A stretch of 64,000 nt of DNA from Dyella kyungheensis. Lineage in GTDB: Bacteria > Pseudomonadota > Gammaproteobacteria > Xanthomonadales > Rhodanobacteraceae. The notes under the pieces are model-generated. The model worked only from the letters and a program-made list of their open reading frames with translations. It was not told the origin of the DNA and made no database searches. Made by a program: the position numbers and the translations under genes. Location of the stretch: assembly GCF_016905005.1 (NCBI RefSeq), contig NZ_JADIKC010000011.1:36931-100930 (forward strand). Direction: 5' to 3'. Shown here one piece after another: positions 27,450 to 34,827 of the stretch (within the stretch, counting starts at the first letter, position 1; the number at the start of each line of letters is the position of its first letter).

Positions 27450-29120
27450 ATGCCGTCCTGGAAGAAGATCACTCGACACCGTGGCCGGCGCTGGTTAGGC
27501 ATGGCGTGTGCGCTATGTACAACAGCGGCCGTTGCCGGCGATCCACCGAAAGCTTTTGTGCCGCCGGACGCAGCAACGATCGAACATCAATGGGTGGATG
27601 CGAACCGCCCCTTCGATGGCGCGCGTCAGTCCGTTCTCGCGCAAACGGATAAGGTAGCCTGGCAAGGCCCCATGTCTCCGGACTGGAAAAGCCTCACCGC
27701 GTATCGCACACCGGCGTGGTATCAGAATGCGAAGTTTGGCATCTTCATCCACTGGGGCGTGTACTCCGTGGCGGCGTACAAGGGCGAGTGGTATCCGCGC
27801 CATATGTACGAACGCGGCGGCGAGTACGCCAATTACTACCAACATCAGGTGAGCACCTATGGAGCGATGCCGCAGGTCGGCTACAAGGACCTGATCCCGC
27901 GCTTCAAGGCAGAGCATTTCGATCCGCAGGCATGGGCGGCATTGTTCCATGCGGCAGGTGCGCGTTACGTGGTTCCGGTAGCCGAGCACCACGACGGCTT
28001 CGCCATGTACGACTCCAAGCTATCCGACTGGACTGCCGTGAAGATGGGGCCCCATCGCGATGTGATCGGCGAGCTGGCCAAGGCGATTCGCGCGCAAGGC
28101 ATGAAGCTTGGCCTTTCCTCCCATCGCGCGGAACACGATTGGTTCTACGAGTACGGACGCAGCTTCGATTCCGACGTCAACGACCCCAAGTACGCCGCGC
28201 TGTACGGGCCGGCACATCCGACTGAGTCGGCCAAGGGTGCGGATGGCAAGGACGTCGATTGGACCTTCGTTTCGGATGCCTATCTCAACGACTGGCTCGC
28301 ACGTTCGTCTGAAATCGTGCAGGACTACCATCCGGATCTGATGTATTTCGATTGGTGGGTGGGCCAGCCGCGTTTTCGCGGGGCGCTCGCCGAATTTGCC
28401 GCCTTCTACTACAACCAGGCGGCATCGCGCGATCAAGGCGTCGTGCTCAATTACAAGCTCGACAACATGATGCCCGGCACCGGCACCTTGAACATCGAGC
28501 GAGGGCAGGCGGCCGATATCCTTGCGCAGCCCTGGCAGACCGAAACCTCCGTGAGCCCTGACTCCTGGGGCTACGCCGAGGGCGACACCTACAAGTCGCC
28601 CGACGAGATCGTGCAACTGCTCGCCGACGTAGTGAGCAAGAACGGCAACCTGCTGTTGAACATCGGTCCCAAGGCCGACGGTACGATTCCCGACGAGGCA
28701 AAAAGCATTCTGCTCGCCGTGGGCCAGTGGCTGAAGCTCAACGGCGATGCCATCTACGGCTCGCGACCCTGGCAGCGCTTCGGCGAAGGCCCAACCCAGG
28801 TCGCCGCCGGCACCATGCAAGACACCAAGACCAAGCCCTATACGCCGGAAGACTTCCGGTTCACCACGCACGATGGCCACCTCTATGCCATCGAGATGGA
28901 GTGGCCTGCGAATGGGCAGGCGGTGATTCATTCCATCACGCCTTCCATGGCGGTTCGGAAGGTAACGCTGCTGGCAACAGGCACATCGATCGCCTTCAGG
29001 CAGAACGCAGACGGCCTGCATCTGGAGTTGCCGAAGCGTCCATCAGGATTACATGCCTACGTGTATCGCATCGATACCCAGGTGGCGTCGGGTCGAATGG
29101 ATTTGAAAGAACAGCGCTAA
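27450..29120 (+). CDS. Alpha-L-fucosidase, GH29 (group A-like), secreted
   Basis: The 556-residue protein has an Arg/Lys-rich start followed by a hydrophobic signal (cut near AVAGDP). Conserved blocks KFGIFIHWGVYSVAAY, PVAEHHDGFAMYDSKLSDW and DLMYFDWWVG (nucleophile Asp301) match the fucosidase at 13713-15341 almost word for word, as do later NGNLLLNIGPKADG and KPYTPEDFRFTT. It is therefore a paralogue kept in the same cluster, perhaps with a different linkage preference. ATG 27450 is preceded by AAGGAG with 8 nt spacing; the frame opens at a GTG 21 nt earlier. It follows the TonB receptor by 131 bp. Confidence 0.93.
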   Translation: MPSWKKITRHRGRRWLGMACALCTTAAVAGDPPKAFVPPDAATIEHQWVDANRPFDGARQSVLAQTDKVAWQGPMSPDWKSLTAYRTPAWYQNAKFGIFIHWGVYSVAAYKGEWYPRHMYERGGEYANYYQHQVSTYGAMPQVGYKDLIPRFKAEHFDPQAWAALFHAAGARYVVPVAEHHDGFAMYDSKLSDWTAVKMGPHRDVIGELAKAIRAQGMKLGLSSHRAEHDWFYEYGRSFDSDVNDPKYAALYGPAHPTESAKGADGKDVDWTFVSDAYLNDWLARSSEIVQDYHPDLMYFDWWVGQPRFRGALAEFAAFYYNQAASRDQGVVLNYKLDNMMPGTGTLNIERGQAADILAQPWQTETSVSPDSWGYAEGDTYKSPDEIVQLLADVVSKNGNLLLNIGPKADGTIPDEAKSILLAVGQWLKLNGDAIYGSRPWQRFGEGPTQVAAGTMQDTKTKPYTPEDFRFTTHDGHLYAIEMEWPANGQAVIHSITPSMAVRKVTLLATGTSIAFRQNADGLHLELPKRPSGLHAYVYRIDTQVASGRMDLKEQR

Positions 29121-29526
29121 CGCGACGGCATACGCCGATCCATAAGTGATCTTATTTATAGCAACAGAAACGAAAGCCTCAGCTCAGGCGGCCCTTCGTT
29201 GATTATTCACGCCATTTACACGCAATTGCGTGATAGCTTCTCGCCGCTATTTGGGGAATTCAGGTATCAGGTTTAGTCGGCCAATGATGGGGCTCAGCGC
29301 CCCGTCAAGCTTCGGCTGATTGGGCTTTTGACGTCCTTTAGGTGTTGCTATTCATGGCCTTGGCGCGCCGGCTTCGGTCGGCGTGATTCATTGCGTCTTT
29401 GTGCGTAATCGAACAGGGGTTCGATTGCCATTGAATAATGCGCGCTTTTTGGCCATCCGTGTTTTCTTGCGATTAGCATTGGTTGAATGCCTCGGTTGTA
29501 TCTCACTCAATAATCAAGGGGAAAAT
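29121..29526. other. 406-bp boundary region between the glycan and secretion loci
   Basis: The base composition is visibly less GC-rich than the flanking genes and no reading frame of note is present. A hairpin around 29285-29303 (GGGGC / GCCCC with flanking pairs) could end the fucosidase transcript, though the T-run comes about 20 nt later. It ends with AAGGGG at 29517-29522, the ribosome site of the next gene. Confidence 0.45.
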
Positions 29527-30075
29527 ATGCGCTTTAAAAGCCGTCGTTTAGGTTATTTCCTGGCCTGTGGCGCGATCGCCATGTCTTTTGGCAGCGCTGC
29601 TTTCGCGGCACCTGTCCAAGGAAAGGCATCGGTCAAGTTGACTCACGTCTTCGCGACGTTGCAGACCGGGCAGGAAGATAAGAAGCCGGAAGACGTCGAA
29701 GCCTGCCGCAAGCAGGTGTCGGCCCCGGGTTCCCGGTATCTGGGCATTACCGTCACGACGCAGTACTCCATCGATGCACAGTCGATGATCATGACCGCAT
29801 CGTCGTCCTTGCCGTCGCCGAAGGCTACGCAGCCGTTGCAGCTCACCGTGAACATGCCGCCGCTGGGTATTGCAGGCCAGTATGCGTTCGGCGCGTTTCG
29901 TCCGCCGGTACTGCCGAACAACTACGTGTTGTTCTCGATCGGCCTGGACTTCAAGGGAGCCAAGTCGTCCGTGCTGGTTCTTAACGAGGGCAAGGATTAC
30001 AACTGCCTTGTCACCAGCGATGCGACGCCTTTCGGCGGTGCATTGAGCGAGAAGCTCGGTTCCCAGCAGAAGTAA
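29527..30075 (+). CDS. Secreted protein of unknown function
   Basis: I do not recognise this family. The 182-residue product has a clear signal peptide (MRFKSRRLGYFLACG..., cut after AFAAP near 28). The mature part is about 155 residues, Ser/Thr/Pro-rich, with just two Cys (EACRKQ and DYNCLV), which could pair as a disulfide. It looks all-beta. The start at 29527 has AAGGGG 5 nt upstream. It precedes the STN/sigma/anti-sigma genes on the same strand but is separated from them by a hairpin and about 270 bp, so it is probably its own transcript. Confidence 0.65.
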   Translation: MRFKSRRLGYFLACGAIAMSFGSAAFAAPVQGKASVKLTHVFATLQTGQEDKKPEDVEACRKQVSAPGSRYLGITVTTQYSIDAQSMIMTASSSLPSPKATQPLQLTVNMPPLGIAGQYAFGAFRPPVLPNNYVLFSIGLDFKGAKSSVLVLNEGKDYNCLVTSDATPFGGALSEKLGSQQK

Positions 30076-30120
30076 TCTCCAGGCAGCGGTCACGCTGTTC
30101 TAAATAATGTGGAAAAGGAA

Positions 30121-30144
30121 AGCAGGCTCCTTCAGGGGCCTGCT
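30121..30144 (+). terminator. Hairpin after the unknown secreted protein gene
   Basis: Arms AGCAGGCTCC and GGGGCCTGCT pair over 10 bp (one G-T) around a TTCA loop, 46 bp after the stop. Only a weak T-rich stretch follows on the plus strand. Confidence 0.5.
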
Positions 30145-30230
30145 TGACTGTGTCTGGTCTGCTGGTCTCTGCCCAACCTCGGCGACACGTGCCATAAGGA
30201 TGCAAAGTGGGCAGCCCGGCTATGCAGCCA

Positions 30231-30260
30231 CTGTCACCGATTGGACATCTTGGCCGTCAC
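30231..30260 (+). promoter_or_regulatory. Possible PhoB box before the STN/sigma/anti-sigma genes
   Basis: CTGTCAC (30231), TGGACAT (30242) and CCGTCAC (30254) recur at 11-12 bp spacing, like the direct repeats of a PhoB box (CTGTCAT every 11 bp). Only the first unit is a close match. It lies about 85-115 bp upstream of the likely start. The assignment is tentative. Confidence 0.3.
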
Positions 30261-30344
30261 ATTCACAAAGGTTTAATCCAGCGATATTGAGTGTCGCGTT
30301 ATCCAACTGACATAAGTTAACGTTAGTCTTTTCGGGATATTCGA

Positions 30345-31100
30345 GTGGCGGCGTTCAACGCAAGCGGCAGTCACTCGGTCTTCTGGATGCACGTCATGTC
30401 GCACGCTTGGTGGATGCTCGTGTTGTCGGGTTGGCTTTGTTGGGGGACGAGCCATGCAGGTGGATTGCAGTCTTCTGCCGGCACGGCTGCCAGTACGGCG
30501 GCCGGCATCTATCAGTTCGACATTGGCCCGCAGCCGTTGAGCGCCGCGGTGAAGGCGTTCAGCGATATCACGGGGCAATCGTTATTGGTCGACGAGCGGC
30601 TGCTGCTCGGCAAGGTATCGCCGGGTGTGCGCGGTGAATTCGCCGCGGAAGACGCGCTTCGTCGGTTGCTGGCGGGCACGGGTCTGCATGAGCGTTATGC
30701 ATCGGACAAGGCATTCACGCTCGAATCGTCCGGGGGCAATGGCACGCAGAGCATGGGCGAGAACGGCTCTCAAGCGGCCAACGACGATGCCTGGGAGGGT
30801 TACGGTGCTGCGGTACAGGCGTCGCTGGAACGCGAATTGTGCCAGCTGCCGAATGCGAAGCCCGGCACCTACCGGCTGGCATTACAAGTATGGATAGACG
30901 ATGAGGGCAGGGTGGATCGCGTACGTTTGCTCGGCAGCACCGGAATACAGGCGCGCGATGCCGCGATCAGCAGCGCGCTTGAAGGCGTGCGATTGGAGCC
31001 GCCGCCGGCCGGCCTGGATCAACCCATGACGCTGCTGCTATTGCCGGCAGGAAAACCGCATGCGTCGACCTGCGGGGCGCCCGTCGCCTCGCGAGCCTGA
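30345..31100 (+). CDS. Periplasmic STN-TonB_C fusion protein (VreA-like signalling protein)
   Basis: The 251-residue product has a hydrophobic N-terminal signal (about 22-38). A secretin/TonB short N-terminal (STN) domain covers about 55-130 (YQFDIGPQPLSAAVKAFSDITGQ). About 80 residues at 153-235 match the TonB C-terminal domain: the block WIDDEGRVDRVRLL has the same pattern as WIEPDGRVSRIELI in the TonB at 37054-37728. STN domains normally sit on outer-membrane receptors and touch FecR-type anti-sigma factors; here there is no barrel at all. With sigma and anti-sigma genes directly downstream, it probably relays a signal in the periplasm, as I recall for P. aeruginosa VreA. The GTG start has GGGA 7 nt upstream; ATG 30387 is possible. 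Confidence 0.75.
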   Translation: MAAFNASGSHSVFWMHVMSHAWWMLVLSGWLCWGTSHAGGLQSSAGTAASTAAGIYQFDIGPQPLSAAVKAFSDITGQSLLVDERLLLGKVSPGVRGEFAAEDALRRLLAGTGLHERYASDKAFTLESSGGNGTQSMGENGSQAANDDAWEGYGAAVQASLERELCQLPNAKPGTYRLALQVWIDDEGRVDRVRLLGSTGIQARDAAISSALEGVRLEPPPAGLDQPMTLLLLPAGKPHASTCGAPVASRA

Positions 31101-31106
31101 GCCGCG

Positions 31107-31652
31107 ATGGAGCCGTCATCGCTCTCGCTGCTGGGCTTGTTCATGCAATGGCGGCCGGAACTGCGGCGGCGCCTGCGCCGCCGCCTGGGGTCGGACGAAC
31201 TGGTCAACGACGTGCTGCAGGAAACCTATCTGCGGGTGGAGCGGATGGGCGATACCTCGGTGATATCGCACAACCCCGAGGGCTATCTGTTTCGGATGGC
31301 GTTGAACGTCGCCGCCGACCAGCGCCAGGCGGATTCGCGCTATCTGACCGGCGAAGAAGTGGAAGAGCTGCTGCACTTCGCCGACGACGCGCTCGATCCC
31401 GCGCGGATCGTGCATGCGCGGATCGAGGTGGCCGCACTGGAGCAGGCCATGGGCGAGCTGACCGAGCGGCAGCGCGCCATCCTCATTGCCGCCCGGGTCG
31501 ACGACCTGCCGCAGCAGGAAATCGCCGACCGCTTCCGGATTTCGGTGCGCATGGTGGGCAAGGAGCTCAAGCGGGCGCTCGAACATTGTGGACAGCGTCT
31601 CGATCGTCGTGTGGTTCAGCGGTTCGGTCCCGGGGCCGGAAAAGAGTCTTAA
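31107..31652 (+). CDS. FecI-like ECF sigma factor
   Basis: The 181-residue protein has sigma region 2 at about 15-80 (LRRRLGSDELVNDVLQETYLRV, then NPEGYLFRMALNVAADQRQ) and region 4 at about 110-165 (LTERQRAILIAARVDDLPQQEIADRF plus a helix-turn-helix). It redirects RNA polymerase to a small set of promoters when released from its anti-sigma partner. It lies 6 bp after the STN-fusion gene and 4 bp before the FecR-like gene, a tight three-gene signalling operon. Its probable targets are the two matching promoters before tpsB and tpsA at 32776-32806 and 40688-40718. Confidence 0.88.
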   Translation: MEPSSLSLLGLFMQWRPELRRRLRRRLGSDELVNDVLQETYLRVERMGDTSVISHNPEGYLFRMALNVAADQRQADSRYLTGEEVEELLHFADDALDPARIVHARIEVAALEQAMGELTERQRAILIAARVDDLPQQEIADRFRISVRMVGKELKRALEHCGQRLDRRVVQRFGPGAGKES

Positions 31653-31656
31653 GGGT

Positions 31657-32625
31657 ATGAGTTCACGTTCTTCCGTCCAGGGTCACGCTTCGGCGCTTCA
31701 TCGCGAGGCGCGCGATTGGCTGCTTGTACTGACCTCAGGCCGTGCCACCACCAACGATGCCGCGGGCTTCAAGCAGTGGTGCGCACAGAGCACGGCGCAC
31801 GCGCAGGCATTCGCCGAAACGCGGCTCCTGTGGGAAAACCTCGGCACGGCCGGGCGCCAACTGCGCGAACGCGAGCCAGCGGTCGCCAGGCACGGACGCA
31901 TGACGCGCCGCGCCTTCCTGGGCGGCGCGGTAGCCGCGTCGGCCGCCCTGCTGGTGGCCCGTTCGCCGCTGCATATGTGGCCCAGCTTGCCGGACGTGAT
32001 GGCGGATTACCGTACCGCCACCGGCGAGCAGCGGCAGATCGAAGTGAGCCCCGGCGTCGTGGTGGAAATGAACACGCAGACGGCGATGAATGTGCGCAGG
32101 TCGGAAGGGCGCGCCGTAGGCATCGAATTGCTGACGGGGGAAATCCAGTTGCAGGTATCGGACGGGTATGCCGGTGCCTTCGAAGTGAAGGCTTTGCAGG
32201 GAGGCATCCACGCGGCCTCGGGCGCGCTTTGCAACGTGCGCTGCCTTGATGGCCGGGTCCAAGTGACCGGCCTGGACGGAAACATCCGCGTGGCTTACCA
32301 GGGACGGTCGGAGTCGTTGGGTCGCGCCCAACAAGCCGGCTACGGCAGCGATGGGCTGTCGCCGGTGGCGCCGGCCGATACCGACGAAGCGATCGCCTGG
32401 CGTCGCCGCGTACTGGTCTTCGACGACCGGCCGCTCTCCGAAGTGATTGCGGAGATCAACCGCTACCGTCCCGGCAAGATCATCCTGACCAACGACCAAT
32501 TGGCGTCGCGCAAGGTGCACGCCCAGGTGTCGCTCAACCAGCTGGGCGACGTCGCCTCGCTCATCCACCAGGCCTTTGGTGCGTCCGTGCGCTCGTTGCC
32601 CGGCGGCATCGTGCTGGTCAGCTGA
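31657..32625 (+). CDS. FecR-like anti-sigma factor with C-terminal STN-like domain
   Basis: The 322-residue protein has a cytosolic sigma-binding N terminus at about 12-60 (REARDWLLVLTSG, DUF4880-like, with LLWENL). The twin-arginine sequence MTRRAFLGGAVAASAALLVA (82-101) acts as the single membrane segment. A periplasmic FecR domain spans about 118-225, and an STN-like tail about 250-322 (VLVFDDRPLSEVIAEINRY). It should hold the upstream sigma factor inactive until its periplasmic part meets the STN-TonB_C protein. The RR-x-F-L motif suggests insertion by the Tat route, seen in other FecR proteins. ATG 31657 has AAGGG just before it. Confidence 0.85.
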   Translation: MSSRSSVQGHASALHREARDWLLVLTSGRATTNDAAGFKQWCAQSTAHAQAFAETRLLWENLGTAGRQLREREPAVARHGRMTRRAFLGGAVAASAALLVARSPLHMWPSLPDVMADYRTATGEQRQIEVSPGVVVEMNTQTAMNVRRSEGRAVGIELLTGEIQLQVSDGYAGAFEVKALQGGIHAASGALCNVRCLDGRVQVTGLDGNIRVAYQGRSESLGRAQQAGYGSDGLSPVAPADTDEAIAWRRRVLVFDDRPLSEVIAEINRYRPGKIILTNDQLASRKVHAQVSLNQLGDVASLIHQAFGASVRSLPGGIVLVS

Positions 32626-32775
32626 TCTTTCTCCCTTTGTCGTAGACATCGCCGCTTCTCGGCAGGCGCGGCGTGGGTGCGTGCGCGTGTGAGCGTGACG
32701 GCTTGAATGACAGTTTGGTTTCCGTTGCCGCGCAAAACCGCTGAAACAGTCGCTGACATGAATTTTTCGTGACTT

Positions 32776-32806
32776 GGTTCAGTCCCTTCATCGGCAGGCC
32801 GTCTTT
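32776..32806 (+). promoter_or_regulatory. ECF-type promoter 1, before tpsB
   Basis: GGTTCAG (32776-32782) and CGTCTTT (32800-32806) are separated by exactly 17 nt. The same pair with the same spacing occurs before tpsA, and both sites also share upstream CATGAA-TTTT-GTGAC and the bases TCCC right after GGTTCAG. CGTC-type -10 elements are usual for FecI-like sigma factors. Confidence 0.7.
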
Positions 32807-33122
32807 CTGGGCAAGGACAAATGCTGGGGCTTGGATGCCCACTTTCTCTTCCGCCCGGACCCGCTCCGGACGGCCGTATTGACGAGAGGGAAGGGCAAGG
32901 CCGCACGGCCTGGCCCAGGGAAGGTTTTGCGTGAAAGGATCGAGCGACATCGGGATGTTGGGAAGGCCATCCAGTGGAAGGGAGCGCGGCACTTTTCGTC
33001 GACGCAGGCTGGCTTGCCCGACCCGGCACGGCAGCTACTCGAGTGCCGCCGAGACAGGCGACGCGAATCGGACATGCGTTTGTCGTCTTTTGGTTAGAAC
33101 CGCAGGCGTACCCTCGCACGTC

Positions 33123-33150
33123 GCGCTCGCGCGAAGCGTAGCGCGAGCGC
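33123..33150 (+). promoter_or_regulatory. GC-rich hairpin before the tpsB start
   Basis: Arms GCGCTCGCGC and GCGCGAGCGC are perfect 10-bp complements around an 8-nt loop. The stem ends 19 nt before ATG 33170, immediately upstream of the GGGGGCGGG ribosome site, so it may influence translation initiation or mRNA stability. Confidence 0.5.
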
Positions 33151-33169
33151 TCAGGGGGCGGGTGTGCGC

Positions 33170-34768
33170 ATGAACGACGGCAAGGGAATGGCGTGGCGCG
33201 GGCGTTTCAAGCCGCTGGTATTCGCGTTGATGTGCGCCTATGGCGCCGCACACGCCGAGCAAGCCAGCAACACGGCCCAGCCGCCCGCACGTTTCGACGT
33301 GAACGAATACCTAGTGCGCGGCAACCATCTGCTGGACCCGGTGGAAATCGAGCAGACCGTCGAACCGTATCTCGGTCCGGGCCGCAGTCTTGACGACGTG
33401 CACGCGGCCCGCGATGCGTTGCAGAAGGTCTACCAGGCCAAGGGCTACCAGTCCGTGGTGGTGGAACTGCCGCCGCAGCAAGTGAAGGATGGCGTGCTGC
33501 TGTTGCAGGTAACCGAGAACAGCATCGGCCGCGTGCGCGTGGAAGGCGCGAAATACCACTCGCCCGAAGCCATTCGCGATGCCGTGCCCGCGCTCGCCGA
33601 AGGACGCGTGCCGAACTTCACGCAGGCGCAGGCGGAACTGGCGCAGGTCAATACGCAGCCCGGCCAGCAGGTCGTGCCGGTGCTCAAGCCCGGCAGCCTG
33701 CCGCAGACCATGGACGTGACGTTGAAGGTCAACGACACGTACCCCTTGCACGCCAGCGTGGAAGTGAACAACGACCACAGCGCCGACACGCCGGAGTTGC
33801 GCACCGTCGCCAACGTCCGCTACGACAACCTGTGGCAGGCGGGCCACACGATTTCCGCCACGTATATCGTTGCGCCGCAGGATCGCCATGCGGCCGAGGT
33901 CTATGCGCTGTCGTACCTTGCGCCGCTCAACAGCGATTGGTCGCTGCTGGGCTCGGGCTACAAGTCCAACAGCAACGCGAACACGCTGGGCGGCACCACG
34001 GTGCTGGGCAAGGGCAATTCCGAAACCCTGCAGGCAACGCGGAACCTGCCGCTGCTCGGTGCGTACAGCCAGTCGCTTTCGTTCGGCATCAGCCACAAGC
34101 ACTTCGACCAGAACATCACGCTGGGCGAGCAGACCTCCAAGGTGCCGATCACCTACGACCCGCTCAGCATCACCTATAGCGGCCAACGCAGCGGCGAGCG
34201 TTCAAGCCTCGGTTTCTCGCTGACCGGCAATCTGGGCTGGAGCGGCCTGGGCAGCTCGCGCACCGAATTCGACAACCTTCGCTACAAGGCGAAGGACAAC
34301 TACATCTACGTGCATTCGGATCTCAACTACACCCACCTGCTGGGCGGCGACTTCTCCCTCGCCGTGCGCGGCAGCGTGCAGCTGTCCGATTCGCCGCTGA
34401 TCTCCAGCGAACAGTTTGCGGCCGGTGGCGCGAGCAGCGTGCGCGGCTATCTGTCCGCCGAGGAAACCGGCGACAACGGCGCGGTGGCTTCGGTGGAATT
34501 GCGCAGCCCGTCGCTGGCCGGTGCCGTGGGGCATTTCGTCGACGACTGGCGCTTCCATCTGTTTCTCGACGGCGGCCGCGTGCTGCTGATCGATCCGCTG
34601 CCCGACCAGCAAAGCCGTTTCAACCTGCTCAGCACCGGCGTCGGCACGCGTTTCAGCGTGTTCCGGATGCTCAGCGGCGAAATCGAATTCGCTTATCCGT
34701 TGCATGACGGCACGCGCACACGCGCGCGCAACGGGCAGGTGCTCTTCAGCCTGAAAGCCAACCTGTGA
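33170..34768 (+). CDS. TpsB outer-membrane transporter (FhaC/ShlB/HecB family)
   Basis: The 532-residue protein has a signal peptide (cut after AAHA near 29). POTRA domains cover about 40-190 (VRGNHLLDPVEIEQTV, then GRVRVEGAKYHSPEAI), and a 16-strand barrel follows. The family tetrad VRGY in the L6 loop is at 424-427. It should recognise the TPS domain of the giant adhesin encoded at 40828 and pass it through the outer membrane. ATG 33170 was chosen because GGGGGCGGG ends 7 nt upstream. The gene is followed by exbB, exbD and tonB homologues, which is unusual for a TpsB gene because two-partner secretion is not known to need the proton motive force. Confidence 0.9.
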   Translation: MNDGKGMAWRGRFKPLVFALMCAYGAAHAEQASNTAQPPARFDVNEYLVRGNHLLDPVEIEQTVEPYLGPGRSLDDVHAARDALQKVYQAKGYQSVVVELPPQQVKDGVLLLQVTENSIGRVRVEGAKYHSPEAIRDAVPALAEGRVPNFTQAQAELAQVNTQPGQQVVPVLKPGSLPQTMDVTLKVNDTYPLHASVEVNNDHSADTPELRTVANVRYDNLWQAGHTISATYIVAPQDRHAAEVYALSYLAPLNSDWSLLGSGYKSNSNANTLGGTTVLGKGNSETLQATRNLPLLGAYSQSLSFGISHKHFDQNITLGEQTSKVPITYDPLSITYSGQRSGERSSLGFSLTGNLGWSGLGSSRTEFDNLRYKAKDNYIYVHSDLNYTHLLGGDFSLAVRGSVQLSDSPLISSEQFAAGGASSVRGYLSAEETGDNGAVASVELRSPSLAGAVGHFVDDWRFHLFLDGGRVLLIDPLPDQQSRFNLLSTGVGTRFSVFRMLSGEIEFAYPLHDGTRTRARNGQVLFSLKANL

Positions 34769-34827
34769 AGGACCTGGCCATGACTCGCTCACTCCATGGA
34801 TTCCCGACGTTTAAGGGTGGAACTACG

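Larger units (their letters stand above)
32626..33169 (+). other. 544-bp tpsB leader region
   Basis: No convincing gene lies here. The region holds an ECF-type promoter (32776-32806), a long predicted leader of about 360 nt and a strong hairpin (33123-33150) just before the tpsB ribosome site. A GAGAGGGAAG block at about 32884-32893 also occurs in the tpsA leader near 40753, so the two leaders share more than the promoter. Confidence 0.6.

Noticed and set aside
29370..29400. Third copy of the ECF promoter before the unknown secreted protein
   Set aside because: CGTCTTT is present at 29394, but the sequence 17 nt upstream is GGCTTCG and none of the flanking shared blocks are seen.
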